Assembly (NCBI GenBank): GCA_018697195.1
Contig: CM031858.1
Location: 104,691,406 to 104,755,405, forward strand
DNA length: 64,000 bases
Direction: 5' to 3'
From: Certhia americana
Taxonomy: Eukaryota > Chordata > Aves > Passeriformes > Certhiidae
The translations under genes and the position numbers were made by a program. Positions within the stretch are counted from its first letter, which is position 1; each line of letters opens with the position of its first letter. Positions 36,033-48,346 of this stretch are shown in pieces. The notes under the pieces were generated by a model, which was not told where the DNA came from, searched no databases, and worked only from the letters and a program-made list of their open reading frames with translations.

Positions 36033-39000
36033 GTGGCTAGGTCTGCCAGTTTTTTGTAGAGAGAATTGTGTATGTGCATGTGTGTGTGCAAGCAAAGCTG
36101 ACCTGTTGGAGTAGTGCTGCAGAGCCTGGGCTTTCAGCTTTAGGTCTGTGCCTGCCACATGGGCTGTTTTGTGATTAAAGAGTTATGGGCCATGCTCTGA
36201 GAGCTGAAATTCAAAATACCTCTGGTCTCAAGACATCCAGGCATTCTTGGAAGTATTCTGGGTGCCAAACTACTACAGACAGAGCTCTGTAGTAGTCCTC
36301 CCTTCTCGATTTTTGGCTTTTTAGCTACCTGTCTAATGAAAAGAAGGGCTGGGAGGCACTGTTGACTTCAAGACTGGGGTCTTGACACTGAAATCACAGT
36401 GCCTTCTTAAGAAATGTGTCATCTTTCATCTTTTCCCTGTGATGAGAAAGTCTGAAATTTCCATTACTTGTTTCAGAGCATTTTTATATTTCAGTTTGTA
36501 GTCTGCATTTACTTAGAACAAAGTAAGTCTGACTTTCCATAAGCTCTGGTTTGTGCTGCTTAGTTCTTCCTTCGTCCTTGTCTATTCGTCAACTGTTTTT
36601 CTTCAGTCTAGTATTCATTTACACATTAGTAAATTTATTTTGTTAATTATTTCTTACTGGAGGTGCCTTTAGATTTCTTTTAACTTAGGAAAGCTTGTCT
36701 GTAAAATTGCATAGTTTGAAGTTGTTTCCAAAAACAACTGTAGATAACAGAGTGTGGCATGGAATTGGAAACATGAATCCGGTGGTTAGGGAGGAACAAG
36801 GGGCTGCTTAGTAAATGTAAGCAGCTGGATGGCAAGTTCTGGCAATAGCAAAATTGGGTGCTTCCACAAGAACATAAGAATGTGCAAGCCACATGAGAGG
36901 AAGGTGTGATTTCTCTGTTGTGTTGTCTAATTTGTAAGTAAAATGTTAAATAGCACAACTGTACCATAGCAGGACTACTTTCCACAAGGGGACTTTTATT
37001 TATCAGTTCTCTGGTGCTACCTGTTTGATAACAAAACAATAAAATAAGGCCTCATTTGATGACCTTTATGGAAATGATAGCCCTGACAGAACACAGGATA
37101 CTTTTTTCAGATCAGCTAGGGAGATAGTATTCATGGCTAAAATTCTACTACTAAAATGCTGTGAAGGCAAGTATTTGAGTAAGATTTTTCCCCCCTATTG
37201 TTCAATATGCAGTGGCATGTCTTCTTTTTTCCCATGTCGGTAAGTAAATTGTCTTAAAATAAAATAGCAGTACTATCACTAGTTGGAATGTCAGGCACCC
37301 GTATTCAGTTTTCCTTTTCTTGTGTAAAACCCAAACAATAACTTCTGCTGAGGGAGAAGGAGGTCAGACATTCTCATATTGTCTGTAACATTGCCACCAT
37401 TTGCCTCAGATTGTGGAGCGTACTTTAAGCACCTGGGATAGTTTGAATATTCATTTTGGCCTGTCTTAGAACTCCTCTTTTTTCCCTTCTCTGTCCTTCC
37501 TTAAAAGAGTTTTTCTGTAACATACAGTTATGAGATGAGAAAATGAGTTATGTATGAGAAAATGAGAGTCCGTAAAGAGGAAAAAACAAAGTGGAAAACT
37601 GCCCAAAATGCAGTGGAATAATGAGGATTGTACACTTCACAGCTGGTGCGCCTTCAGTGCTCACAGTTCTCTAAACCATTGCTGTGGACAAGCTCATGTT
37701 TGAGACTTTATTGTAAAGATCTGTAAAGAGCCATCTCTTCACCTTTTTGGCGATAGGGACATTTTTCAACACAGAAGAGTGGGTGAAGTTCCCCTGACCA
37801 GCATTTTTAGCACAGTAGATGTTGCACATGGCTGGTTTCAGGTCAACTGCAGAATTGTACAAAAATCTGAATTTCATTTCTCGCCTTTTTTTCAGCACAA
37901 ATACAAAGCATGGCCACACACTGGCTACTATGTAGAAGATGAAATGAATAAATGAAGGTAAAACCAGCACAAAGGCAGAAATAAGTTAGAAATTTATGAA
38001 TAGCTAATAATGTCTAATAGCTAATAATAGGCTAAAAATATCAGCATCATGGGTCGTGATTTTACACGATGATTAACTGAAGTTTGTACCTAAATTTTAC
38101 CAGTTTATTTGATAGCACTGTCTTGTAACAGCAATATGCTATTAATTCAAGAGACAGCTTATTGGAAATATTCTTATGACACTGTTAATGCCTTCAAACT
38201 ATTCCATGTGTGTTTTAAATGATTTGCATCTTTCATTACTCTGTGCACTCCAAAAGTTAGGCTGAGTTCAGAAAGAATGTGTCCTTTTCTGAGGTTCATG
38301 GTTCATCTATTGGTTCATATAACTCCAAAAAGACAGTTATGATATAAAAATTACATTTTCCACATCAAAGTGACCGAGACAAAATTTTCGCAGAAAATTT
38401 TATGAGGCCTATAGTTCAATTTTTTTAAAAAAACCCAAGAGAGTTTGGATTACAAAGAGCTATTTTTGACCAAGTAAACTGGCCAGCAAAGTTACGAGGA
38501 TTTCTAAATTTCTAATAAGGTCAAGGAAGTGTAGAACGTAAGAGGAGTCTAAATATTACTACAATTTTCACTGCATGATGCAACTTCCACAATATATATT
38601 ATATTTTTGGTCTTGTGCTCTTCAAGGTTAATTGTGATAACCTTCAAAGTAAAAAATGCCATAGGAATCAACAATGTTAACATTACCTCTAGCATTACAG
38701 GAGGAAACTTTCTGGTTTTACAGTGCTGAAAAGCCTCATTTGCAGAGACTGGGAACTGTCTTATGCAACAATTTCATTTTGTTGATATAATCATGGCTTT
38801 GTGTAGTCATTTACATAATGGCATTATAGGTCTGTAAGAGAAATAGGATTATATTATCCCATAACAAAATTAGGAGGTTTTGATATAATATGAAGACTCT
38901 GCTTTTACATATGATTTTCATGGGAATGCTCTTTAAAGGAAATGATTTACCCGTTGTCACGTTGCTCTTTTTGAGGTCTTAAGTAGACCTGCAAAGCTTG

Positions 39001-42000
39001 GGCCTTTTCTGAAGTGTCTGCTGGCAATAGGAGGCAATTTCACTCCACTGTCGTGAACAAACTCTTCTTTCACATGAGTAATTTGTCTTTTCTTTTACTC
39101 TGTGTATATATAGAATGTGAAGCACAACAGATGAGAATGTGGCTTTGCACACATGTTTCTTTACAGGAGGATTTCTTAATGTACACGGTGTGTGCAAAAG
39201 AGGAAGGTCTTTTACAAATTCAGAAAGGAATGATGGGCAGTGAATGGTGAGTGAACAGTGGGATGGATCCTTTACAAAGGGGATGTGCTTCCTTGTAGTT
39301 GATCTTTCCATAGTGGTGAGTACTCTGGTTGGAAAGGTTGTATCAATAACAGTAGATTCACTTAAAATGAAGATGTTGCTTCAGAGTTTTTAATTCTCAG
39401 TCATAAATCTTTGCCATAAATCTAAATAGCTCTCTCAGTTTTCCACATCTGTTCATTACATAAAACCTCTTTGATGATAGTACTAGCAAAAGCAAGAGAA
39501 AATAAATCCAAATGCACTTGTAGAGCTGACTCCCTTTGCAGCCCAAAGATGTGAGATGATATCTGTTATCTTCATCATTTTTTACTGTCTAGCCATTTAT
39601 GAAATGCTTACCCACTGAAGATGTAATAGTTTTCATTTATAATCTTGGTACTAGATACTTAGTTTGAGACCAGCTGTGACACTTAAGTATTTCCTGCTTT
39701 GATGAACCAGATGATGAAATAATCTAATTAGTCTCCTCATGAGAAGCAGTCAGAAGTATGATAGCTTTCCTATTTAAGAATCAATATAATAGCAAGATGG
39801 TAAAATCTGGCAGGGCATCTGTAACATGAATGCTTTATTATGAGAAATTGAAGTCTTCATAGAGATTTGATTACAGAGGATTACTTATCTTCCTTTGCAA
39901 TAGCCAGGGATTAGCAAGCAGTCCTTATCTTTCTGTGTGTCTGTGTGTTTGTGCGAGAAGGGAGTATGTGAGTGAGATTTAGGGATACAACTGTTTAGTT
40001 TTCTTTCTCTGAGTGGGTACTATAGGTGATAATTTCATATTTGCGAGACCTTTATACTTTATTCAATTTCTTCATAGCAGCTGTACATGTGATGGTCCTC
40101 AGCTGGTATGAACTTGTGAATTTTTTTGAAAGCTGATGAAATGGTGCTAGATTACACAAACAAAGCCTTTGCCTGGCAGCTTCTGGTGTCCACTTTTCTT
40201 ATCACTGATCATCCCTTCTGTGAATTTCTCAGCTTATTCAGACTAGAAAACAACAGATAGCTCTCTATAAGGCAGGCGTAGTATTTTCTAAACCATCTGT
40301 GACTATTTTTTGACTCATTTTTTCCATGTAATCCCAGCATTTTTACTCACTGCGTCAGATATAGCTACTTCCATGTCTTTCAGGGGTGTCAAACCAAACC
40401 ATAATTGCCAGCTACATGTGATTTTAATTAACGATTTGCCTTGAAGGAACTGAGCTGCTGATAGCAGCTAAGGGTATTTGAGTTCCCCATCTCGTGAACG
40501 TTGCAGCCTTGTGTTATAATCCACATCCATAACCCACCTCTTTTAGAAGAGCTGCTCCTGATATCTAAAAATTTTAACTTCTTTTGTATCTTTTTTATTG
40601 ATCCTTAGAAACATCACAGACTACAATTTTAGAAATACTGAGCTAAGCAGCTAACAGTTCTTGCTTCTACGTCACACGGTATGTTGGAATTTGGCATCAC
40701 TTTCACCTGCAGACATTCCCTTTTCTTCTGCTTGTCCTAGTATAGCCCATTCATGTTGAGATATAAATCTCTTTAGATTGAAAGAAGCAAATAATTCAGG
40801 AGGCTTTCTAAAAGCAGCCAGAGTGTTTTTCTATTTCAGTTATAAGTATTCCATCTCTGTGTAGCAGAGCTCTATGTCTGGGGAGAGCTTAATATCAGAT
40901 AGAGTTTTCCCACTGGATGGGGATCTTTAATGTATCACTTGTGAGTAGTAACTCTCTTTGCTGACATTTACAGTTGCTGTTGATATTTCTTACCTCCTAA
41001 TGTTTCCAGACACTGAACCTTCCAGGAGGGCCTAAGCCGACTCAGGCTGGGGCACATTTGTCTCCTCTGGGAAGCTGTTTTGCAGTTTTGAATATCTCAG
41101 CTATTCATAAAAAGGCAATGTGACTTTGCTAGCCCTCAAGAGTACATCTGTCTCACTGACTCACCACAGAGATGCTGAAAACAAATATACTTGCCAGTCC
41201 TGATAGCGGTGCTTGGCTTGTTGGCTGTTTCATGCAGTTGGAAGAACGCAGCCAAGCTTTCTCAGGAAGGGCTTTGGGCAGACAGGTCATGATGGCAGAG
41301 GCACCCAGCCAGGACAGCAGCTCAATGGGATTGGAAGCTGGACTGCTGCATCATCTGGTTCATTAGAGAATGAAGCACTTAATTGTCACAGCTGGTGTCA
41401 CAGTGAATCTCTGGCACCTTGAAGAAGAAAGAGAATTATTGAGTATGACCAACATGGACTCTAAGAAGAGATGAATGGTAGCATGCAGAGAAGGAGCTTT
41501 TATGAGGATACACAAGATAAGAGTAAGAAGTCTACATAATGTTGGAATTCCAAAATAATGGGTCGGTATAAAGCTTAGGATTCCAGGTGAAAACTTGTAA
41601 TGCATGCCAAGCTTGTATTAAAAGCCTCCACTACTAGCCTTTAAAATATTTAATGAAATTTTCACTTGAAAATTTGACCTATGATGGAGATTCTCTTTAG
41701 TTTGAGAGGCCTAAGCTAATTTCAGAGTTATTTTCTCTTCCCAGTTTTTGTTTACAGTATGGCTAGCTGAGCATGATGCAAAATACTTAGCCATGTATAA
41801 TGTAAAAGATCAGAAAGGCAGGTCAGGCCTTCAGCTGTTGTTTTTAAAAAACCACGTTTTACATGCTTACTACCTAGTAAGAGGCTGAGAGTCATGTGTA
41901 CTAAGTCACTTATCTGGCTTGTTTGCTCCATCTTTGGGAGCATGATTGTAGGTGGAAAATGAAAATGGAGAATTCAGAACCAGATAAGAAAAAGTAGTGA

Positions 42001-45000
42001 TGATTTCAAAGCACTGCAATGAATACAATCTCAAATATTGTCATGGTCTCTTGTCTTACCTAGCATGTTCTTCTAAAACTCCTTTGTTGTGGCAGAGGTG
42101 GCTGTTAGTTGAAGTAAAGCAGCAAATACTGCAAACCACTGATGGTGGCACTAGAGCCCTATCCCTCTGTTCTCCTCCCCAGAAAGCTAATAAAGAACAT
42201 CAAAAATAGATGTTATCAGGCCATCAAGAATTAACAACATGCAGCAGATGGTAACACCTACCCTTTGCTATATACCTAATTTTAGCCCAGACTATTTACC
42301 AGCAAGTTGTGGCAAAGGTTGAGGAATCCAGCACTGAGGAGCAGGAAGGGAGTAGAGGCAGGAGGGAGCAGAGAGGTTTTCTCTCACTTCTGTCCCTCTT
42401 TCAGATTATCATTTTAATCAGTGGCTTTGCACGCCATGATTACCCTCAGTGAAATGAATGAAAGTGTTTCCTTCAGCCTCAAACTATCAACTGGTAAACT
42501 GCCAGTTGAAATCTATGACATACCCAAAAAACCTGAGCTATGTATCATGGATGAAACTGAACTATCTCCCTGAAGGTGTTATCATGGGAAATGCAACTAC
42601 ATTATCCAGTGTGTGTGTGTAGGGTGGGCACATGTGCTTATGGGTGCACATATGTATTTTCACTCATCATGTTTTGTCCTTACCTCTTTGCTTTATTTGC
42701 TTTCCTTTCCTGACACTAGCAACAGTGTGATTTAGGACAGTGCATTGATGCATGTTGGATCTGTCATTCTCGTTATGGAATATCTAGACTGAGACCATGT
42801 CTTCACCGCAGGCTTAACTCAGGCTTGCACCTACATTTTAGTACAAATCTCTCTGTCAGCAGCACACTTAGACTTTTCACCTGGGCTTACGTGAGCTCTG
42901 AACAGATGTTTGGTAGCCCAGTGAGGGGCACAGTCTAAAGTCAAGGTCACTGCTGAAGGGTGGCCCAACTCAGCAGTGCAACCTGTCCCATGCAGGGAAT
43001 GGCTGAAACGTGCTGGGTGAGAAAAAAAGAAAGAAAGAAAGACGTCGGGATTTCTCCGCGTGGAATGAAGGATGCCACAGTCAGGGTTAGCAGACCCTGC
43101 ACCCACTGTAGTGGTGTGGTTTCTCAGCTGGGAGAGAAGCAGGTGTCACTGCTGGAGGTGTCCACCCCAGATGCTGCAACCCCCAGCAAGGGACAACTGG
43201 CATTTAGCAGTTTGCATTTAACTGGCTTTTATTTCAGTGCCCCTTCTGCTCACTGGTCACTGAGAGCAGACCAGACCAACTTTGCTAGACTTGGCTCTCA
43301 GGTGTGCACTCTCACATCCTACAGTGCACAACTCTTTGCCTTGATGCTAAACAAGGGGCTGACTGGATTCCCTGTCCCAGCCTGTACCCCTTGATGTGTA
43401 TTCTCTTGCTCAGTCCCTGCTTGGTCTTTTGGCCATAGGCGTAAATTTACCCATGAATCCAAGATGCCAGAGGGTCTGCAGATTAGAAGAGACGTGAAAA
43501 TTTCTGAAGGTGGATGTAAGCAACAGGAGAATTTTCCTCCAAGCACTGGCAGACCTTCCTTTGCTATGCTTTTGAGAGGGTCATGTATGGATTTAATTTA
43601 TTTTTGTTAAATTGCCGTATCACAGGCTGTGTTTCCTAGTGGGAAGTTCCGTACACAAGATGTTTAAAATGTTCTTCTGCTGTGGATGCTTTGTGTAAAC
43701 AGCAATTCAGTGAGAGACAAACTGCTCTGAGTTGTGCAAGTGAATAAAAATTACTTGAATCCCTCGTTCTGATGTACTGTCTAACTACTGTGAGTTTTCT
43801 GTATTTTGTACCTGATTTGAAATGCCTGAAAGTTATTGGGGTTTATATTTATTATTTAGCAGACTTCTCCTGGGAGGACAGCTCTGGCTTCTCTCCACTG
43901 TGTTTTTTTTTTATTTGTGAGAATAAAAAGCTCACAAACCTATTCATTTTGAAAGTTATATTAGTGGAAAAAGAACTGTTGAATTTTTTTAAGGTTGAGT
44001 TTTCACATATACAGTTTAAAAAATCATTCATAAGGAATCAATTTTCTTTATAGAAATGCTGCCAATTTCAGGGGTACAAGCATTAAATTTGTGTACGGGA
44101 TGCAAATAGCTTTTTGTGAGTAGTCAAAATGTGAAGTGATGATTGTATTAGTTAGGTGAAGTATAATTTGTCACCCCTGAGTGAACATAGTAACCCTGGT
44201 CGTTACAAAGTATTCAAGAAAGCCAGTGATGCCAATGATTCCTACATAAATGCTAACCTATGTGAGCATTTAAGAAGGACAGATGATTAATAAAGTAGCA
44301 TAACTTTGTATCCCAGGATTCCCATAGCTTCAGTATCTCTTCAGCTTGTATTTTCAGAAGCAAAATCAGGTCTGGGAAAATACTGCTGTTACTATGGAGC
44401 TCCTCTTTTTCTTGTTAGCTAATGCAAATAGTAGAGGAGAGAAGAGATAAACCCCCTAACTTTAAGGTTCCTTATTCCCATACCCCTTTACTTATGACCT
44501 GAAGAAGATGATAACCTCTAATAAATGCTATAAAAAAAAAATCCAGAGAACTGGTATTTGACTGCATAGCAAAAAAAGATGGATTTTTGCCTTTATCCAG
44601 CTGACTGCACTATCTTTGGGCAATGAGCAGTGAGCCAGAGTCTGATTCGCTTCCTCAGCTGTCTTAAACTGCAACATGCCTTAAAAAGAGATTATCTAAC
44701 ACTAATAGTGTTGAAATTAAACTTTCAGAGGACTCATTCAAGTTTAAAGTTTGAATATCTTGACACACAAGAGGCAAATGCCCTTTCTCTGAAGGATTTT
44801 ATTCTGCAGCATGCTCAGGAATTCACAACAGCCTTGAGTTAATTGAGTGCAGTCTACGAGAGAAGTGTAACGTAGCATCCAGAGACAATACAATATATTC
44901 AAGTGTTTGTCCATATGTAAGTATTTAATTGATTGTGTTGCTATGATGCACAATTCAAGGTTATTGTATTATCTTTAGCACAAAGCTGTACAATTACAAA

Positions 45001-45379
45001 ATCATACAGGTTGCAAAATACATTTAAGAGCAAGGTAGGCTTAACTACTACGTTGGGAATGTCAATGAATTATTTTCTCTTTCTTTATCTTACTGTACCC
45101 TTCACAGCTCAGGGTCATCATCTGATGCTTGGTAAAATCCTAGTTCTATTTAGATTTTCTACTAGGAGAATTGATGGCAAAAGAAATTGTATGTGGTTTC
45201 CAAGGGCATGCATTCATGTTAAATATCATTCTCATTCAGAGTCTTGATTCTTGACTGTTGGAATCTGGAATTATGAGAAATATTTCTTTACATGTTTAAG
45301 AGATTTTAGAATCAGACAAACAACGTTTTTAACCTTTTTTCATGGAAAAAGGGCTTTTACGCTCTGGAATGAAGCAGAG
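36033..45379. other. Intergenic, no recognised gene
   Basis: About 9.3 kb, AT-rich. It contains (TG)n near 42608-42620, (GAAA)n at 43020-43042, a slightly GC-richer block around 42.83-43.56 kb, and exon-like segments at about 37.71-37.93 kb (minus) and 39114-39246 (plus). No known protein family is recognised in any frame. Confidence 0.5.
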
Positions 45380-45860
45380 TTTTCAAGAGTGTGTATTAGA
45401 TAGTAGAATAGTGTGTAGTTTTATCACAGGGTGAGAATTTTAGATATATGGGGTTTTAGGATGGCGGACAGGTGAAGGCAAGATGGAGAAGTCCATGTGG
45501 CTTTTGGGCCTCCTCATTCTTCCTCATCTGACTCCATGTTCTGCAGTGAGGTGGCACGTTACAGTTGGCTTAGAGTAGAGTCTAACTTTCTGACATGGAT
45601 AATAGTTATTGGAGAATTATTATAAATAATGATTACATAGATTGTAGTATAAGTGTACACACCACCCTGAGTGTATTCAGGGTTTGTGCCTTGGACTGAC
45701 CTACAGCGAAGAGCTCCTGATGGTCAGGAACAGAATGTATTGATAAGAAAGAATAAACAATGAATGAGAACATAAGAAGAGACGACTCACAGCCTTTCCT
45801 TTGATCTCGGGGTTGGGGAAAAAAGACTCTGTTTGCATTCTTGGGTCACAGAAAACAGCT
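45380..45860 (+). mobile_element. Possible LTR fragment
   Basis: The block has GGCAAGATGGAGAAGTCC, a pyrimidine-rich CTCCTCATTCTTCCTCATCT, ACACACCACCCTGAGTGTAT, GTGCCTTGGACTGACCTACA, GATAAGAAAGAATAAACAAT (poly(A) signal), and a downstream GACGACTC...GGGAAAAAAGACTCTG segment. The order resembles passerine LTRs, but the family is uncertain and the ends are approximate. Confidence 0.4.
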
Positions 45861-48312
45861 GGCAGAGAAAAACACAAAAAATATTTTTTATAAACTCGAG
45901 ACTTGACCAGTCCCAATCATTCATGTATTATGCTTTAAGCCTCTCTAGAATATGTAAGTGTTAAAAAAGCAAACAAAAATCTTATACAGGGCTTAGCCTT
46001 TCTGTCCTCTCTTTCTAAACTTTTTAAGCACTTTTCTACATGGAGTCCAAAAACTTACCTAAAAGCTGAAATTCACTTGGAAATCTTTATTCAAAGGTCT
46101 GGGGAAGTACTGATATTTTCAGAATTCTAATGAGATTGTTAAAGTTGGATTCTCTTTTTTCTTCTATCCAAGCATCCATCTGGACCTTGTGAAGCTCATG
46201 TGAAGACAGATTTGAAAGTACCACTCCATCTGACATTTCCTTTCTTTAAGTCAAAAAGCCCAACAAAACCCCCATAACAAACTGGAGGCTCTTGCTGGGC
46301 TAGAAATACTTATTTTTGGATTGGATTTCCTGTTTTTTCTCCTGTTTCACCATCAGTGCAGCTGCACTAAATAGGGAACAACCTGGGGCAGCAGACAGAG
46401 GGAGACAGGACCACAGGGCATGTGGATACTCCACCAATCTCTGTCACCCTTGTGAGGGTTGTGAGGAGGTGGTAAAGGGATCAAAGGGAATATTTTTCTG
46501 TGTTCATGAAAAAGCTAAACCTCATTAAAGGTGTATAGCATTTCTAGTGGGCAAGCAAATGACACAAGCTTTCTTTACCCTCATTCCTGTGCAAGCACAG
46601 ACATGCTTCAAAATGTCCCATTTTGAAATGTCCCAGCTGGCAGAAATGACATAATGTAAATTTTACTGTTGTAGCTATAACTTAAAATGATGAGCTACAA
46701 ATATTGTCATCCTATATTTGGCATCTTAATCCCTTGCTATTTAAGGCAGACAAAGATGTTTGTGAAATGTCTCAAAAAGATGTTATTTTTAACAAGTGAC
46801 AGGCTGAAGTTAGAACATAATGGCCAGGAGCTTTTTAGCAAACTAAATAGCATTATGTTCTTAGTATGAGTGTTAGATAAGAAATACTTCTCAGGAATAA
46901 CAATTTGAGGGTATTCCATTGGGGAAGTAGAATTATTGTGAATTTTAAATAGCTTTGTGAAAGGAATTTCCATGCAGAAGAATTTCAATTACCTTGTCTA
47001 TCTTATCTATTCATTAGGTGTAGTGTGTCTGCATAGAATAGAATGCATATGTATGTAGGTATAGATGTACACATATATATTTCTGTATATAACAGAATGA
47101 AATGTCTTCTGCATGTCCAGTTATGGAGCCTGTATCAGCTAATCTCCTTGAGACTGCCAATGCCATGGTTTCCTCAATGCTTTAAGAAAGAATATCGATT
47201 GCATGCTGCTGTATGTAGCTGCAATCCATATTCTGTATGGATGTGTTCTTAGATTTCTTCTTTGAATTTGATAGCAAGTTATGAGTTTTCATGTCAGTGC
47301 TGAGACCCTAAAGCACTGTACACATGCTAACAAATGCCTCAGACTTAATGATACAGGAAATTGAGAAGCTGAAATGGAATAATAAAGGAAGAAAAGCATT
47401 GGTGCTTGCATGATCCTGGAAAATGACTGTTATGTTCTATTACAGAAATTAAAATAACTTTGGCAAGGATTTACTATTGAAGAAAAGTAGACATGGGAGA
47501 CTAAACCTAGGGTAAAAGAGCAAAACCAAAACATCATGTCAAACAAAAAGCCTTTGGAAGAGACACCAATCGAGATAGAAATTGAGTTTTAAAAGTATTT
47601 TTAATTAAAATGTTTCATTTAATATGGACAATAATACAAGAGAATTATATCTGAAATTCAAAGCAGATTGTTTACCTGTAGGAGAGCTTCTAGCTACTGT
47701 TTAAGTAGTTATGATTTATATTATCCAAAATTAACCCAGCTATAAAGATGTCTGTCTGTTAGCAGTTTTGAGAATGCATCTACCATTTTGGTGCCTAAGC
47801 ATCATTTCCTCTTTTTATCTGGTGTAAAAAACAACAAGGACCTGTGGAGAGTTCTCATTTTTAAGTGTGTTCTGATCCAAACTTCTTGAAACAGCCACCT
47901 GTAGTAATTGCCCAGCATGGCTATTCATTAACCATTTGTTGAATTTTGTTTCCATGACAACTTCCTATATTATACTATCTCAGAAACTCAGTAGAATTCA
48001 GACATCAACTTAAAACACCTAAATGTTTCTCTGAGTTGCATCTCTTGTTTCCTTGGCAACTTCCTCTCAAGCCACCCTAGGATATTTCAAGGCACCCAAG
48101 ACAAATTTCATCACATTGATCTTTTTAATGAATTTTCACTGACCTGCAGTATACACTTTGTACCAAACTTAAAATATTAGATGACAGAATCTTTATTGAT
48201 TTCATTCAAATGCTGCTTCTCAGCCGAAATCCAATTACTTTGCCCCAGTGCGTACATTCTCCCCATTAAGGCTGCAAAAACAATGCTGTAAGGCGCTATC
48301 TATACGTATACA

Positions 48313-48346
48313 TTTTTAATCTTCAGACCAAGCTGAAGATTAAAAA
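48313..48346. repeat. Perfect 14 bp inverted repeat (hairpin)
   Basis: TTTTTAATCTTCAG at 48313-48326 and its exact reverse complement at 48333-48346 flank the loop ACCAAG. It is intergenic. Confidence 0.9.

Noticed and set aside
42960..43394. 144-codon plus-strand frame
   Set aside because: No recognisable domain, no splice or promoter support, includes a (GAAA)n repeat, and opposite-strand frames are equally open.
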